Virus record (IMG/VR): IMGVR_UViG_3300013233_000650
Location: 1-22,627 of that record
Length of the DNA: 22,627 nt
Origin: a virus
Direction: 5' to 3' (one strand)
The position numbers and the translations under genes were made by a program. The notes under the pieces were generated by a model that was not told where the DNA came from, did not search any database, and saw only the letters and a program-made list of their open reading frames with translations. Below, piece after piece: positions 1 to 7,022 of this stretch. Position 1 is the stretch's first letter; every line of letters starts with the position of its first letter.

Positions 1-90
1 ATCATATATATACATCAGAGAATAGAAGAACCCTACATGTTTAAATTCCCATGGGTTGGCAATCATAAATACCATCACAAACACATATAA
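1..90 (+). CDS. Possible C-terminal fragment of an upstream gene
   Basis: Frame 1 is open from the window edge to a TAA at 88-90, giving 29 residues rich in His, Lys and aromatic residues (ending KYHHKHI). It stops 16 bases before the portal start, a spacing that would suit the end of a preceding late gene. In T4 the gene before the portal is the tail tube gene 19, but I do not recognise a gp19 C-terminus here. It could equally be a chance open frame. The piece is too short for a function call. Confidence 0.3.
   Translation: MIYIHQRIEEPYMFKFPWVGNHKYHHKHI
64..71 (+). promoter_or_regulatory. Candidate T4-type late promoter box (CATAAATA) for the portal gene
   Basis: CATAAATA differs at one base from the T4 late consensus TATAAATA. 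It lies 35 bases before the portal ATG, the distance expected for a late promoter with a short leader. The same C-variant precedes three other late genes in the window (4537, 6975, 14069), which supports it. It would lie inside the end of the preceding open frame, if that is real. Confidence 0.45.
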
Positions 91-106
91 AACCTGGTAA
101 TTAAAA

Positions 107-3100
107 ATGGCAAAATGGACAAATTATTTTAAAATTGTAACCCCATCACCTGAATCGGTTCGCATGACGAACAGTCAAGAAATGGCAGATGGTGGTGCAT
201 ATAATAACTATACATGGTACCAACGATTAGTTCAGGGTTCCGCTTCACGAATGACAAGATATCGTGAATACGATCTCATGGATAATGATGTGGAAGTAGC
301 GAGAGCATTAGACACGATTGCCGAGGAAATGACAGGCAATAATCCAAAAACAAACGACCCACTAGAGCTTGATATATTAACAGAAGATGAGAACCATGTT
401 AAAAGTTCATCAGTGTTAACAATAAAGGCTGCACTACGCAAGTGGGGAATGCTACATGATTGGGAAAACAAACTATTCACAGTATCTCGTATGCTTATCA
501 AGTATGGTGATGTTTACTTTAGAAAGCCAAAGAATATTCATGACAAATGGACATTCATCCACCCAAAAAATGTAGTTGCGGCTATTGTATCAGAAACAGA
601 CGCTACGAAGGTAGTTGGGTGGCAAATAAAGAACGACATCAAAAAACCACACTCTGGTGGAACATCACTTAATCTTGGTCCTGTTTCTAACGCATCATCT
701 CAGGAACAGACAGAAGTTGTTGATGCTTTGGATATTGTTCGTTTTACCTTAAATGATGATATGTCAGATACTGCTCCATTTGGTGAATCTGTGCTGCGTT
801 CAGTATACCGCTCTCATAAACAAAAAGAATTGTTGGAAGATGCAATCATCATATATCGTGTACAACGTGCACCAGAACGCCGTGTGTTTTATATTGATGT
901 TGGAAAGATGCCACCACAACGAGTTAAAGCTCATTTAGAAGGCATCAAAAATGAAATCAAACAAAAGAAAGTTCCAACCAGCAATGGTGGAGCAGCAGAA
1001 GTAGATTCAGTATATAATCCACAATCTATGTGTTTATCATTGGATACTGAAATTCCTTTGTTGGATGGTCGCACAGTTGAATTATCAACCCTTATCAGCG
1101 AACATGAAGAAGGCAAAGAGAATTGGGTATACAGTATTGATCCCAAGTCAGGTGATGTTGTGCCTGGACCAATTAGTTGGGCAGGAATCACACAAACAAA
1201 TGCTGAAACTATTAAGCTTATTCTGGATAATGGTGAAGAAATCGTATGCACACCGGAACACAAATTTCCTATTCAAGGGCATGGTGTTGTAGAAGCAAAA
1301 GATATCACTCCGGAAATGAGCCTGTGGCCATATGCAGTAACAGAAGACCACCTAACAACCCCAACAGGAAAAACAACATCAAAATATAGAAAAATTTACA
1401 ATCCTTCCACAAAATCCTGGAAATTAGTACATCGGTTAGTGGCTAATTATATGAAATCATTAGGGTTTGATAATGAAATGGTTCATGATGATCGATATAA
1501 ACACGAACAAAAACGCACTATCCACCACAAGAATTTCAACGGATTAAACAATTCTCCTGATAATTTAGCATTCATGCACCATATTGATCATGTTAATTAC
1601 CACAAATCACTAAAAAACCAAGAAGCTGTTTTTCCTGAAAAAATGATTAGCCGTTTCATTGCTATAGCTAATGGGAATATCTTTGTCAAATTTAAAGATT
1701 TAATGGAAACATTAAACACTGATGAAGTATTCATGGATGCATATTATCAATCAAACAAAGTACAAACAGAAAGAAACTACAAATTGAAACTGGGTCAATT
1801 CAGACAAAAAATGTTTCTTAAATTTATAAAAGAAGTTGGATTTAAAAATTGGAAAGAATACCAACAAAGTGTTATCCAGGCGCGCATTAACATAGATACA
1901 ACAGTGTCCAAAAGCACAATACACACCAATGATGATATTAAGTTAATTCAACATGTATTGGGGTTAATCAAAACTAAGGGAATTCATAACTTTAAATTGG
2001 TGAATCACTTAAAAGACCACAAACGTGAATGGAATGTTTTACGATCTCTATATAGCAAATCCAACATTGGGATTAATTCAGAATCATTAAACACTCCAGA
2101 AGCATCAATGTTCGAAAGAATTTCAAAATATTTCGGATATGGTAACTTTAAACATATGGTATCGGAAGCATATTCTTTCAATCACCGTGTTGTTAGAATA
2201 GAAAAAGGTGCCAATCAAAACGTCGGAACATTGACAATTGACCAAGCCGAAAAGTGCCATAATTTCCATAATTTCGCTTTAAAATCAGGGGTTTACACAA
2301 ACAACAGCGAAGATTTTTTCTTCGCTAGTAGGCCCGATGGGCGTGGTTCTAGAGTTGAAACATTGCCAGGTGGCTGTCTAGCAATGGATACTAAAATTCC
2401 ATTGCTTGATGGTAGAACATTATCATTGACTGATATCACATCAGAATACAATGAAGGCAAAGAACTCTGGGCGTACAGCACAAACCCACAAACTGGTGAA
2501 ATTGTTCCTGGTAAAATTGATTGGGCTGGTATAACACACGCAAGTGCTGATGTTATGGAAATCGTATTGGATAATGGAGAGAAAATAACCTGCACGCCAG
2601 ACCACAAATTCCCTATATGGGGTAAAGGTTTCATGCGCGCAGATGAAATCACATCTGATGATAGCTTCATGCATTTCGAAACAAGAGAGGAAAGCGTCTC
2701 TACTAAGCCAGACGGCAAGAAGTATACTCAAGTATATGATCATTCAACAAAGAAATGGGAATTCGTTCACCGCACTGTACGTAAGTTCATGGATGATAAC
2801 AATGAAGTGAATGAATTGTTGTTTGAAGATGATGAGTGTAAACATGAAATCATACACCATGCAAATGTGAACAGATTTGATAACACTCCATCTAATTTAG
2901 CTTGGATGGGCAGGGTAGATCATTTTAAACTGCATGGAACATTAGGGAAACACGCAAGCTCTAAACGATTAGAAAAACAAAATAACGATCCTGTGTGGAA
3001 AGCCGCTGTGTACAAAAAAAGTGGAGACTCTTTACGTAAACGATTAGCAGAAGATAGTGAGTTGTTGAATGCACGCAAAGCTGTTTTCGCTGAAAAAATA

Positions 3101-4507
3101 CAATTTGCTCCAGATAACGCTAAATTAACGTTTAGCCCTGATATGTTAACCATAGTCAGATATTTATTTGATGAGGGAACTATACAACAGGCTCCGTTAG
3201 TTGCTCTGTTAAATGACACACCAGAATTTATGGATTTGTGGAATATTCTGAATATCCAACAACAACCATTAACAAATTATGAAGAAAAAATAGTTGGAAT
3301 TAATCGAATTACTGAACATTTTCAGCGCCATCATTTAGATTTATTACTAAAAGAATACGGTTATGATACATGGTCAACGTTCAAATTAGACAGATTGACT
3401 CAGGTTGATTCTTCTAAATTGGATGGATATTGTTCCGACAATTCACTGTCGAAATTAAAAACAACGTTAATGAAAAAGATAATCAAATTAACTACAACAC
3501 ATTATAAGCCATTTCATTTAATATCGTATCTAAACGAAAACGTATCTAAGTGGGATGACTTGGTAAAATTGTATAACGAAATCTGCACACCAAAACACCG
3601 ACTACGAAATGGAAAAATTAGATATCACCACTTCGATCGGTTAGTAGAAGTTCTTGGGTTTTCTGACTATAACGATTTTCTTTCGAAGAAAGCACTATTC
3701 AATCATAAGATTGTGTCAGTGACTAAATTGGAAGGAAATATTCCGGTAGGAACACTAACAATTGACCAAAAAGAACAATTTCATTCGTTCCATACATTCG
3801 CATTAGACGTGGGAATATTCACGAAGAATAGTGGATTGGGGGAATTGTCAGATTTATCGTACTTCCAGCAAAAAGTGTGGAGAGGATTAAGAGTTCCGGC
3901 CTCGTATATGCTAGAACAAGCTGATGGTGGAGCTATGTTTAGTGATGGTAAAGTAGGAACAGCATATATCCAAGAATTACGATTTGCATTATTTGTTGGT
4001 CGCTTGCAAGGATACATCGAAAAGACATTAGATGAAGAATTCAAGAAGTACATCCGAGCTGCTGGTATCAATATCGATCCACATATGTATCGTATACGTA
4101 CTCCAGAACCTTCCAACTTTGGTAAATATCGCCAGTATGAATTAGATTCAGCATTACTTAGCTCATTTGGCTCAGCAGATGGTATCCAATACTTATCTAA
4201 GCGATTCATTCTTGAAAAGTATCTTATGTTATCAGATGAAGAGATTATTCGTAATGAACGTCTTAAACGTGAAGAAGTTGCTATTGATACTGATGGCGGC
4301 AAAGAAGATTACCCAACTATATATGGTGATGGACAAGGCGGTGATGGTATGGGCGGAATCGGCGGCGGTGGCGGTGGATTGGGCGCTATGGGTGGAGGTT
4401 TAGGTGGTGTTGATATGGACATGGAAGCTGGCGGTGAAGATGCTGGTGGAATGGAAGATGCACCGGCCGATCCCAACGCAGAAGCAGCAGCTGGGGCCAC
4501 CTCGTAG
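107..4507 (+). CDS. 20: Portal vertex protein (gp20-like) precursor with two inteins
   Basis: Portal of the prohead: the dodecameric ring at one head vertex through which DNA is packaged and to which the neck binds. The frame encodes 1466 residues, but residues 309-733 and 757-1241 are inteins. The spliced protein would be about 556 residues, close to T4 gp20 (524). Extein 1 (1-308) carries the typical portal N-terminal region. Extein 2 (734-756, SEDFFF...ETLPGG) matches the portal stretch that in T4-type proteins reads EDYW...DTLPG. Extein 3 (1242-1466) begins SGLGELSDLSYFQQKVW and includes the RVPASYM segment. The C-terminus is a Gly-rich and acidic tail (about 1405-1466). Position directly before core, protease, scaffold and capsid genes matches T4 order. 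The Shine-Dalgarno site is weak (CTGGTAAT). Protein splicing is inferred from motifs; unspliced, the portal would be unlikely to work. Confidence 0.93.
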   Translation: MAKWTNYFKIVTPSPESVRMTNSQEMADGGAYNNYTWYQRLVQGSASRMTRYREYDLMDNDVEVARALDTIAEEMTGNNPKTNDPLELDILTEDENHVKSSSVLTIKAALRKWGMLHDWENKLFTVSRMLIKYGDVYFRKPKNIHDKWTFIHPKNVVAAIVSETDATKVVGWQIKNDIKKPHSGGTSLNLGPVSNASSQEQTEVVDALDIVRFTLNDDMSDTAPFGESVLRSVYRSHKQKELLEDAIIIYRVQRAPERRVFYIDVGKMPPQRVKAHLEGIKNEIKQKKVPTSNGGAAEVDSVYNPQSMCLSLDTEIPLLDGRTVELSTLISEHEEGKENWVYSIDPKSGDVVPGPISWAGITQTNAETIKLILDNGEEIVCTPEHKFPIQGHGVVEAKDITPEMSLWPYAVTEDHLTTPTGKTTSKYRKIYNPSTKSWKLVHRLVANYMKSLGFDNEMVHDDRYKHEQKRTIHHKNFNGLNNSPDNLAFMHHIDHVNYHKSLKNQEAVFPEKMISRFIAIANGNIFVKFKDLMETLNTDEVFMDAYYQSNKVQTERNYKLKLGQFRQKMFLKFIKEVGFKNWKEYQQSVIQARINIDTTVSKSTIHTNDDIKLIQHVLGLIKTKGIHNFKLVNHLKDHKREWNVLRSLYSKSNIGINSESLNTPEASMFERISKYFGYGNFKHMVSEAYSFNHRVVRIEKGANQNVGTLTIDQAEKCHNFHNFALKSGVYTNNSEDFFFASRPDGRGSRVETLPGGCLAMDTKIPLLDGRTLSLTDITSEYNEGKELWAYSTNPQTGEIVPGKIDWAGITHASADVMEIVLDNGEKITCTPDHKFPIWGKGFMRADEITSDDSFMHFETREESVSTKPDGKKYTQVYDHSTKKWEFVHRTVRKFMDDNNEVNELLFEDDECKHEIIHHANVNRFDNTPSNLAWMGRVDHFKLHGTLGKHASSKRLEKQNNDPVWKAAVYKKSGDSLRKRLAEDSELLNARKAVFAEKIQFAPDNAKLTFSPDMLTIVRYLFDEGTIQQAPLVALLNDTPEFMDLWNILNIQQQPLTNYEEKIVGINRITEHFQRHHLDLLLKEYGYDTWSTFKLDRLTQVDSSKLDGYCSDNSLSKLKTTLMKKIIKLTTTHYKPFHLISYLNENVSKWDDLVKLYNEICTPKHRLRNGKIRYHHFDRLVEVLGFSDYNDFLSKKALFNHKIVSVTKLEGNIPVGTLTIDQKEQFHSFHTFALDVGIFTKNSGLGELSDLSYFQQKVWRGLRVPASYMLEQADGGAMFSDGKVGTAYIQELRFALFVGRLQGYIEKTLDEEFKKYIRAAGINIDPHMYRIRTPEPSNFGKYRQYELDSALLSSFGSADGIQYLSKRFILEKYLMLSDEEIIRNERLKREEVAIDTDGGKEDYPTIYGDGQGGDGMGGIGGGGGGLGAMGGGLGGVDMDMEAGGEDAGGMEDAPADPNAEAAAGATS
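1031..2305 (+). mobile_element. Intein 1 in the portal gene (425 aa, HNH endonuclease type)
   Basis: Self-splicing protein element at portal residues 309-733. It starts with Cys1 (CLSLDTEIPLLDGRT, block A), has block B CTPEHKF at intein residues 73-79 with the TxxH motif, and ends with block F/G (GTLTID, then HNFALKSGVYTNN) followed by Ser+1. Between the splicing blocks lies an HNH homing endonuclease domain: HRLVANYM at about 134-141 and IHHKNFNGLNNSPDNL at 164-179. After it come Lys-rich helical segments that may contact DNA. The residue before the terminal Asn is Asn rather than the usual His. The edges are set by Cys1 and Asn-Ser and agree with continuous portal sequence on both sides. 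Confidence 0.9.
2375..3829 (+). mobile_element. Intein 2 in the portal gene (485 aa, HNH endonuclease type)
   Basis: Second intein, portal residues 757-1241, inserted just after the extein motif ETLPGG. Cys1 opens block A (CLAMDTKIPLLDGRT), block B is CTPDHKF, and block G is FHTFALDVGIFTKN followed by Ser+1. The HNH region is HRTVRKFM (about 132-139) then IIHHANVNRFDNTPSNL (159-175). Compared with intein 1 the motif has NRFDN in place of NGLNN, and the following segment has lost one His pair. Hand alignment gives 48 identities in the first 81 residues with intein 1, with no gaps, so the two are close relatives. The C-terminal half has two further Lys-rich helical modules (about 320-460). The penultimate residue is Lys, not His. 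Confidence 0.9.
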
Positions 4508-4536
4508 TTAATTTAACTAAATATATATAACACAAC

Positions 4537-4544
4537 CATAAATA
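4537..4544 (+). promoter_or_regulatory. Candidate late promoter box (CATAAATA) before the first core gene
   Basis: CATAAATA ends on the first base of the AGGAGA ribosome binding site of the next gene. A T4-type late start would fall about six bases further on, at or after that site, so a transcript from here would lack the binding site of the 4556 gene. It could still serve the second core gene at 4729. This makes the promoter reading less certain than for the other boxes. Confidence 0.3.
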
Positions 4545-4555
4545 GGAGAATAACA

Positions 4556-4723
4556 ATGGCTGATACAGACAAAATACGTAACATGCTTGATAATTTAATT
4601 AACGACAAAGCAGAAGATGCCCAGGTTGATTTTCATGATTACCTTCAAGGAAAGATGAAGGAAGTTACTGGAATTGTCAATCCGGAAACAATATCTGCCC
4701 CTGCCAAATCTACTGAGGAATAA
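4556..4723 (+). CDS. Small prohead core-like protein (55 aa)
   Basis: Encodes 55 residues starting MADTDKIRNMLDNLI and ending KSTEE. AGGAGA at 4544-4549 lies 6 bases before the ATG. The segment IRNM(LDNLI...)HDYLQGK lines up without gaps with IRTM(VESLI...)HSYLRSK of the next protein, so the two appear to be paralogues. Placement between portal and protease is where T4 keeps its small prohead core genes 67 and 68, so a role as an internal core component of the prohead is inferred. It lacks the acidic tail seen in its neighbour. Function rests on context and on resemblance to that neighbour; I recognise no catalytic motif. Confidence 0.75.
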   Translation: MADTDKIRNMLDNLINDKAEDAQVDFHDYLQGKMKEVTGIVNPETISAPAKSTEE

Positions 4724-4728
4724 TCACA

Positions 4729-5124
4729 ATGGCCAAGAAGAATTCAAACAACAAACACATTCGCACTATGGTAGAATCACTTATCAAAGGTGATTCTGAT
4801 GCGGCTGGCACAGCACTTCATTCATACTTACGAAGCAAAACCAACAAATTAATTTTGGGTGAAGCAGACAAAGAAGATGAGTGTGATGACTGTGGAAAAT
4901 CTCCATGTGCATGTGATGACGAATCAAAGGACGATAAGAAGGACAAGAAGTCTGATAAGAAGGACAAGAAGTCTGATAAGAAGGACAAGAAGTCTGACAA
5001 GGAAGATAAAGACAAGGACGATAAGAAGGATGACGAATCCGACGATGACAAGAAACCTGAAAAAGGCAAGAAAGGTGTAAACCCATTTGCCAAGAAAGAC
5101 GACAAAGACTCTGACGACGAATAA
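4729..5124 (+). CDS. Acidic/lysine-rich prohead core protein (gp67/gp68-like)
   Basis: Encodes 131 residues. Residues 11-40 form a helical head related to the preceding 55-aa protein. LILGE at 41-45 fits the Leu/Ile-X-Glu cleavage signal of T4-type prohead proteases, with cleavage predicted after Glu45. A Cys cluster follows (Cys52, Cys55, Cys60, Cys62; CxxCx4CxC), possibly metal-binding, which I do not know from T4 core proteins. The rest (64-131) is an extremely charged Lys/Asp tail including three exact DKKDKKS repeats at 69-89. T4 gp67 is likewise highly charged and is cut to internal peptides in the head. GAGGAA at 4715-4720 is the ribosome binding site and overlaps the end of the previous gene, so the two are likely translated from one message. 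Exact equivalence to 67 or 68 is unclear. Confidence 0.78.
   Translation: MAKKNSNNKHIRTMVESLIKGDSDAAGTALHSYLRSKTNKLILGEADKEDECDDCGKSPCACDDESKDDKKDKKSDKKDKKSDKKDKKSDKEDKDKDDKKDDESDDDKKPEKGKKGVNPFAKKDDKDSDDE
4933..4995 (+). repeat. Three exact tandem copies of a 21-bp unit
   Basis: The unit GATAAGAAGGACAAGAAGTC plus a final T occurs at 4933-4953, 4954-4974 and 4975-4995 and encodes DKKDKKS three times. Codon-for-codon identity points to recent slippage or unequal recombination, so copy number may vary between related phages. Confidence 0.95.
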
Positions 5125-5141
5125 CACGGAACGTTAAATTG

Positions 5142-5185
5142 ATGCATCCAGATATTTTATTTGGATGCATTTCTCTTTTATTCTA
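5142..5185 (+). terminator. Hairpin terminator after the core genes
   Basis: A 9-bp perfect stem (ATGCATCCA at 5142-5150, TGGATGCAT at 5162-5170) with an 11-base loop is followed by the T-rich TTCTCTTTTATTCT. It lies 17 bases after the core gene stop and 8 bases beyond the stop of the convergent endonuclease gene. The T tract favours plus-strand termination; the hairpin may also protect the 3' end of the minus-strand message. Confidence 0.7.
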
Positions 5186-6896
5186 ACACCCACCTTTGCA
5201 ATCCACAATTGAATATTCTAAACCAGTTGTTATTGATTGTGTTTTCCAATTCTGTTTTTGATTGATCATATCCATCCCCCAGTATATTTCTTAAATTCTT
5301 ATGCCTGAAGTTGAACTTGTGAATTCTAGTTTGATTTGATGTATTAACATAACTATAATCAGGTGGCAATACTTTATCCAGAACCCAGTTATTGGTTGCA
5401 TATACATTACCATTACTCCAACGCAGATCAGCGAAACTAACTATTTTTGACCACTCATTTGAACTCTTGAAGTGAGCTAGTAATTTACCAAACCCACCAG
5501 GAACTCGCCCAAGTGTTGCGTATCGGTTAAGACAATGTTGCCCTTTTTGTTTAATAAATCCCATCACAGCAACAAGCGATCCGCCATGCATTAATCCCAC
5601 ATTAATAGAACTAGGGCCATTACCTTGTATATGGTTATCGTCGAAGAACTGCTGCTTTGTTTTACTGTCAACATCAACAATGCTGCATTTCCTTGCGTAT
5701 GTAACCGCTGTTTTATCTAATCCCAAAATATTTAATATTTTACTTCTCACTATGCTTTCTTTGTGAATCCACTCATCCTCAAAGATTGTGATCAATCTAA
5801 TCCCAAGGGCGTTACACAAATCCAACTTTGTCTTGTGGTAATTTTTTGAAATATTCCCTCTAGCTGAACTGTGCCAATATAATCCACAATATTCAATAGC
5901 TACATTGTGGGATGGTATGTATATATCAATCTCTAGTGGAGCTATAATGTGCCTAGAGTTTGTGATGTATGTGATATCATGATCATCCAACAATGCACAT
6001 AATTGGCGTTCTGGATAACTAACAGGATGTCGTATTCGTGACATTCCGACCATCTTCATATAATTACCAACAGTCTCTTTATCCACATTTAACATTCTAG
6101 CTATTTCGGTGGTTGGTATTTTATTGGTGATGTGTTGAGTGTATAACCATTCCTTGTCGTTCAATTTATCCATAACATCTGTAGGTATGTGGGAATTACT
6201 CCAACTTTCACTGTCATACTTGAGCAGTGTAGTTTCCTTCCTTTTTTCCATTGATGCTGGGTGGTGCACACTATGTTCAGACCCATATTTCTCAATCATA
6301 GTAACTTTTCGTTTTGCCTTAAACTCACTAGTTTCGGTATACTTATCGGTTCCGAATTTCTGTCGTTTGATATCCTTTACCATATCCGATGCCAATACAT
6401 TGATGTGTCCATATTTTTCTAAATTAGTATTTCTGCGTTTATCTAATATGTGTTGTGATTCTTCGGTAGATCGATTTTCTACAGTAATTCTCCGTTTTTC
6501 ATTTGCATCTTCCGTCATTGATCTATTCGGTCGGTTTTTAAACTCATCAGTTTTACTGAACGATGAAACCCCATAATGCTGCATGCATGTATTCGCCTTC
6601 TTTTGGTGCACATCCTTGTGGTTGCTTCCACAGGCAGATGAACAGAATTCTGCGTACTTTGACGGCTTATACGTTGTTATCCATTTCACCACATTATCAC
6701 AACTCTTGCATTTTGGAATCTCATGAGTGTCAGTCATTACGTGGTACAACATACACGCAGCTGTCGCACCATCAGGTAGAAAATCTGTATACTTACGCAA
6801 CTTATAATATATTGGTTTTTTCCACCTTGTCAAGTTCGCAGTAGTTTTTTTGGTGCTATAATAAACAGCCAATTCGATTAAATCTGTTGGGTACAT
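5178..6896 (-). CDS. Free-standing homing-type endonuclease with GNAT-like C-terminal domain
   Basis: A 572-aa protein from the chosen start. Visible parts, in order: a Cys4 finger (CKSC at 63-66, CSSAC at 85-89); a series of degenerate EKYG-type repeats (about 95-230), typical of phage homing enzymes and probably DNA-binding; a helix-turn-helix (PTTEIARMLNVDKETVGNYM, about 261-280); a Vsr/EDxHD-like nuclease core (EIDIYIP at 322-328, AIEYCGLYWH at 333-342, then FEDEW at about 372); and a GNAT-like domain (about 408-517) with GRVPGGFGKLL and SFADLRWSNGNVY. The open frame runs up to an ATG at 6995, but that codon lies inside a promoter -10 box. The ATG at 6896 has AAAGGA at 6903-6908, six bases upstream, so I prefer it. 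It is antisense between core and protease genes, as expected for a mobile intruder. Target site unknown. Confidence 0.82.
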   Translation of the reverse strand: MYPTDLIELAVYYSTKKTTANLTRWKKPIYYKLRKYTDFLPDGATAACMLYHVMTDTHEIPKCKSCDNVVKWITTYKPSKYAEFCSSACGSNHKDVHQKKANTCMQHYGVSSFSKTDEFKNRPNRSMTEDANEKRRITVENRSTEESQHILDKRRNTNLEKYGHINVLASDMVKDIKRQKFGTDKYTETSEFKAKRKVTMIEKYGSEHSVHHPASMEKRKETTLLKYDSESWSNSHIPTDVMDKLNDKEWLYTQHITNKIPTTEIARMLNVDKETVGNYMKMVGMSRIRHPVSYPERQLCALLDDHDITYITNSRHIIAPLEIDIYIPSHNVAIEYCGLYWHSSARGNISKNYHKTKLDLCNALGIRLITIFEDEWIHKESIVRSKILNILGLDKTAVTYARKCSIVDVDSKTKQQFFDDNHIQGNGPSSINVGLMHGGSLVAVMGFIKQKGQHCLNRYATLGRVPGGFGKLLAHFKSSNEWSKIVSFADLRWSNGNVYATNNWVLDKVLPPDYSYVNTSNQTRIHKFNFRHKNLRNILGDGYDQSKTELENTINNNWFRIFNCGLQRWVLE

Positions 6897-6902
6897 TCGG
6901 TG

Positions 6903-6908
6903 TCCTTT
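6903..6908 (-). promoter_or_regulatory. Ribosome binding site that decides the endonuclease start
   Basis: AAAGGA on the minus strand, six bases before the ATG at 6896-6894. The alternative in-frame starts at 6995, 6977 and 6926 have no comparable purine-rich site in front of them. Confidence 0.6.
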
Positions 6909-6974
6909 CGTTTTGGTGTTTTTCATTAACCAGTATGGAACTAGAGCCTTTTTGTTGTCCTTGACCACTAACCC

Positions 6975-6982
6975 CATAAATA
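6975..6982 (+). promoter_or_regulatory. Candidate late promoter box (CATAAATA) for the prohead protease
   Basis: CATAAATA lies 28 bases before the protease ATG, with AAGGA at 6999-7003 between them, so the predicted transcript keeps its ribosome binding site. It is one base from the T4 late consensus. Confidence 0.55.
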
Positions 6983-6993
6983 GAAATAAACTC

Positions 6994-7022
6994 ATTATAA
7001 GGAACTACAAATGAAAAATCAA
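6994..7022 (-). promoter_or_regulatory. Sigma70-type promoter for the endonuclease, antisense to the protease start
   Basis: Minus strand: -35 TTGATT (7017-7022), 17-base spacer, -10 TATAAT (6994-6999). The start of transcription would be near 6987, giving a leader of about 90 bases before the preferred ATG at 6896. The -35 box lies in the first codons of the protease gene and the -10 box overlaps its leader. Confidence 0.6.

Noticed and set aside
4309-4500. Pro-rich minus-strand frame opposite the portal C-terminus
   Set aside because: It is the mirror of Gly-rich portal coding and has no independent signals.
4933-4995. Short tandem repeats considered as a CRISPR-like array
   Set aside because: Units are directly adjacent with no spacers and lie in frame inside a charged protein tail.
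4784-5170. Overlapping minus-strand frames opposite the acidic core gene
   Set aside because: They are low-complexity mirrors of the Lys/Asp repeat tract and have no start signals.
6897-6995. 33-residue N-terminal extension of the first minus-strand endonuclease
   Set aside because: The ATG at 6995 lies in the -10 box of the likely promoter and has no ribosome binding site; the ATG at 6896 has a good one. The extension could still be used if transcription starts further upstream.
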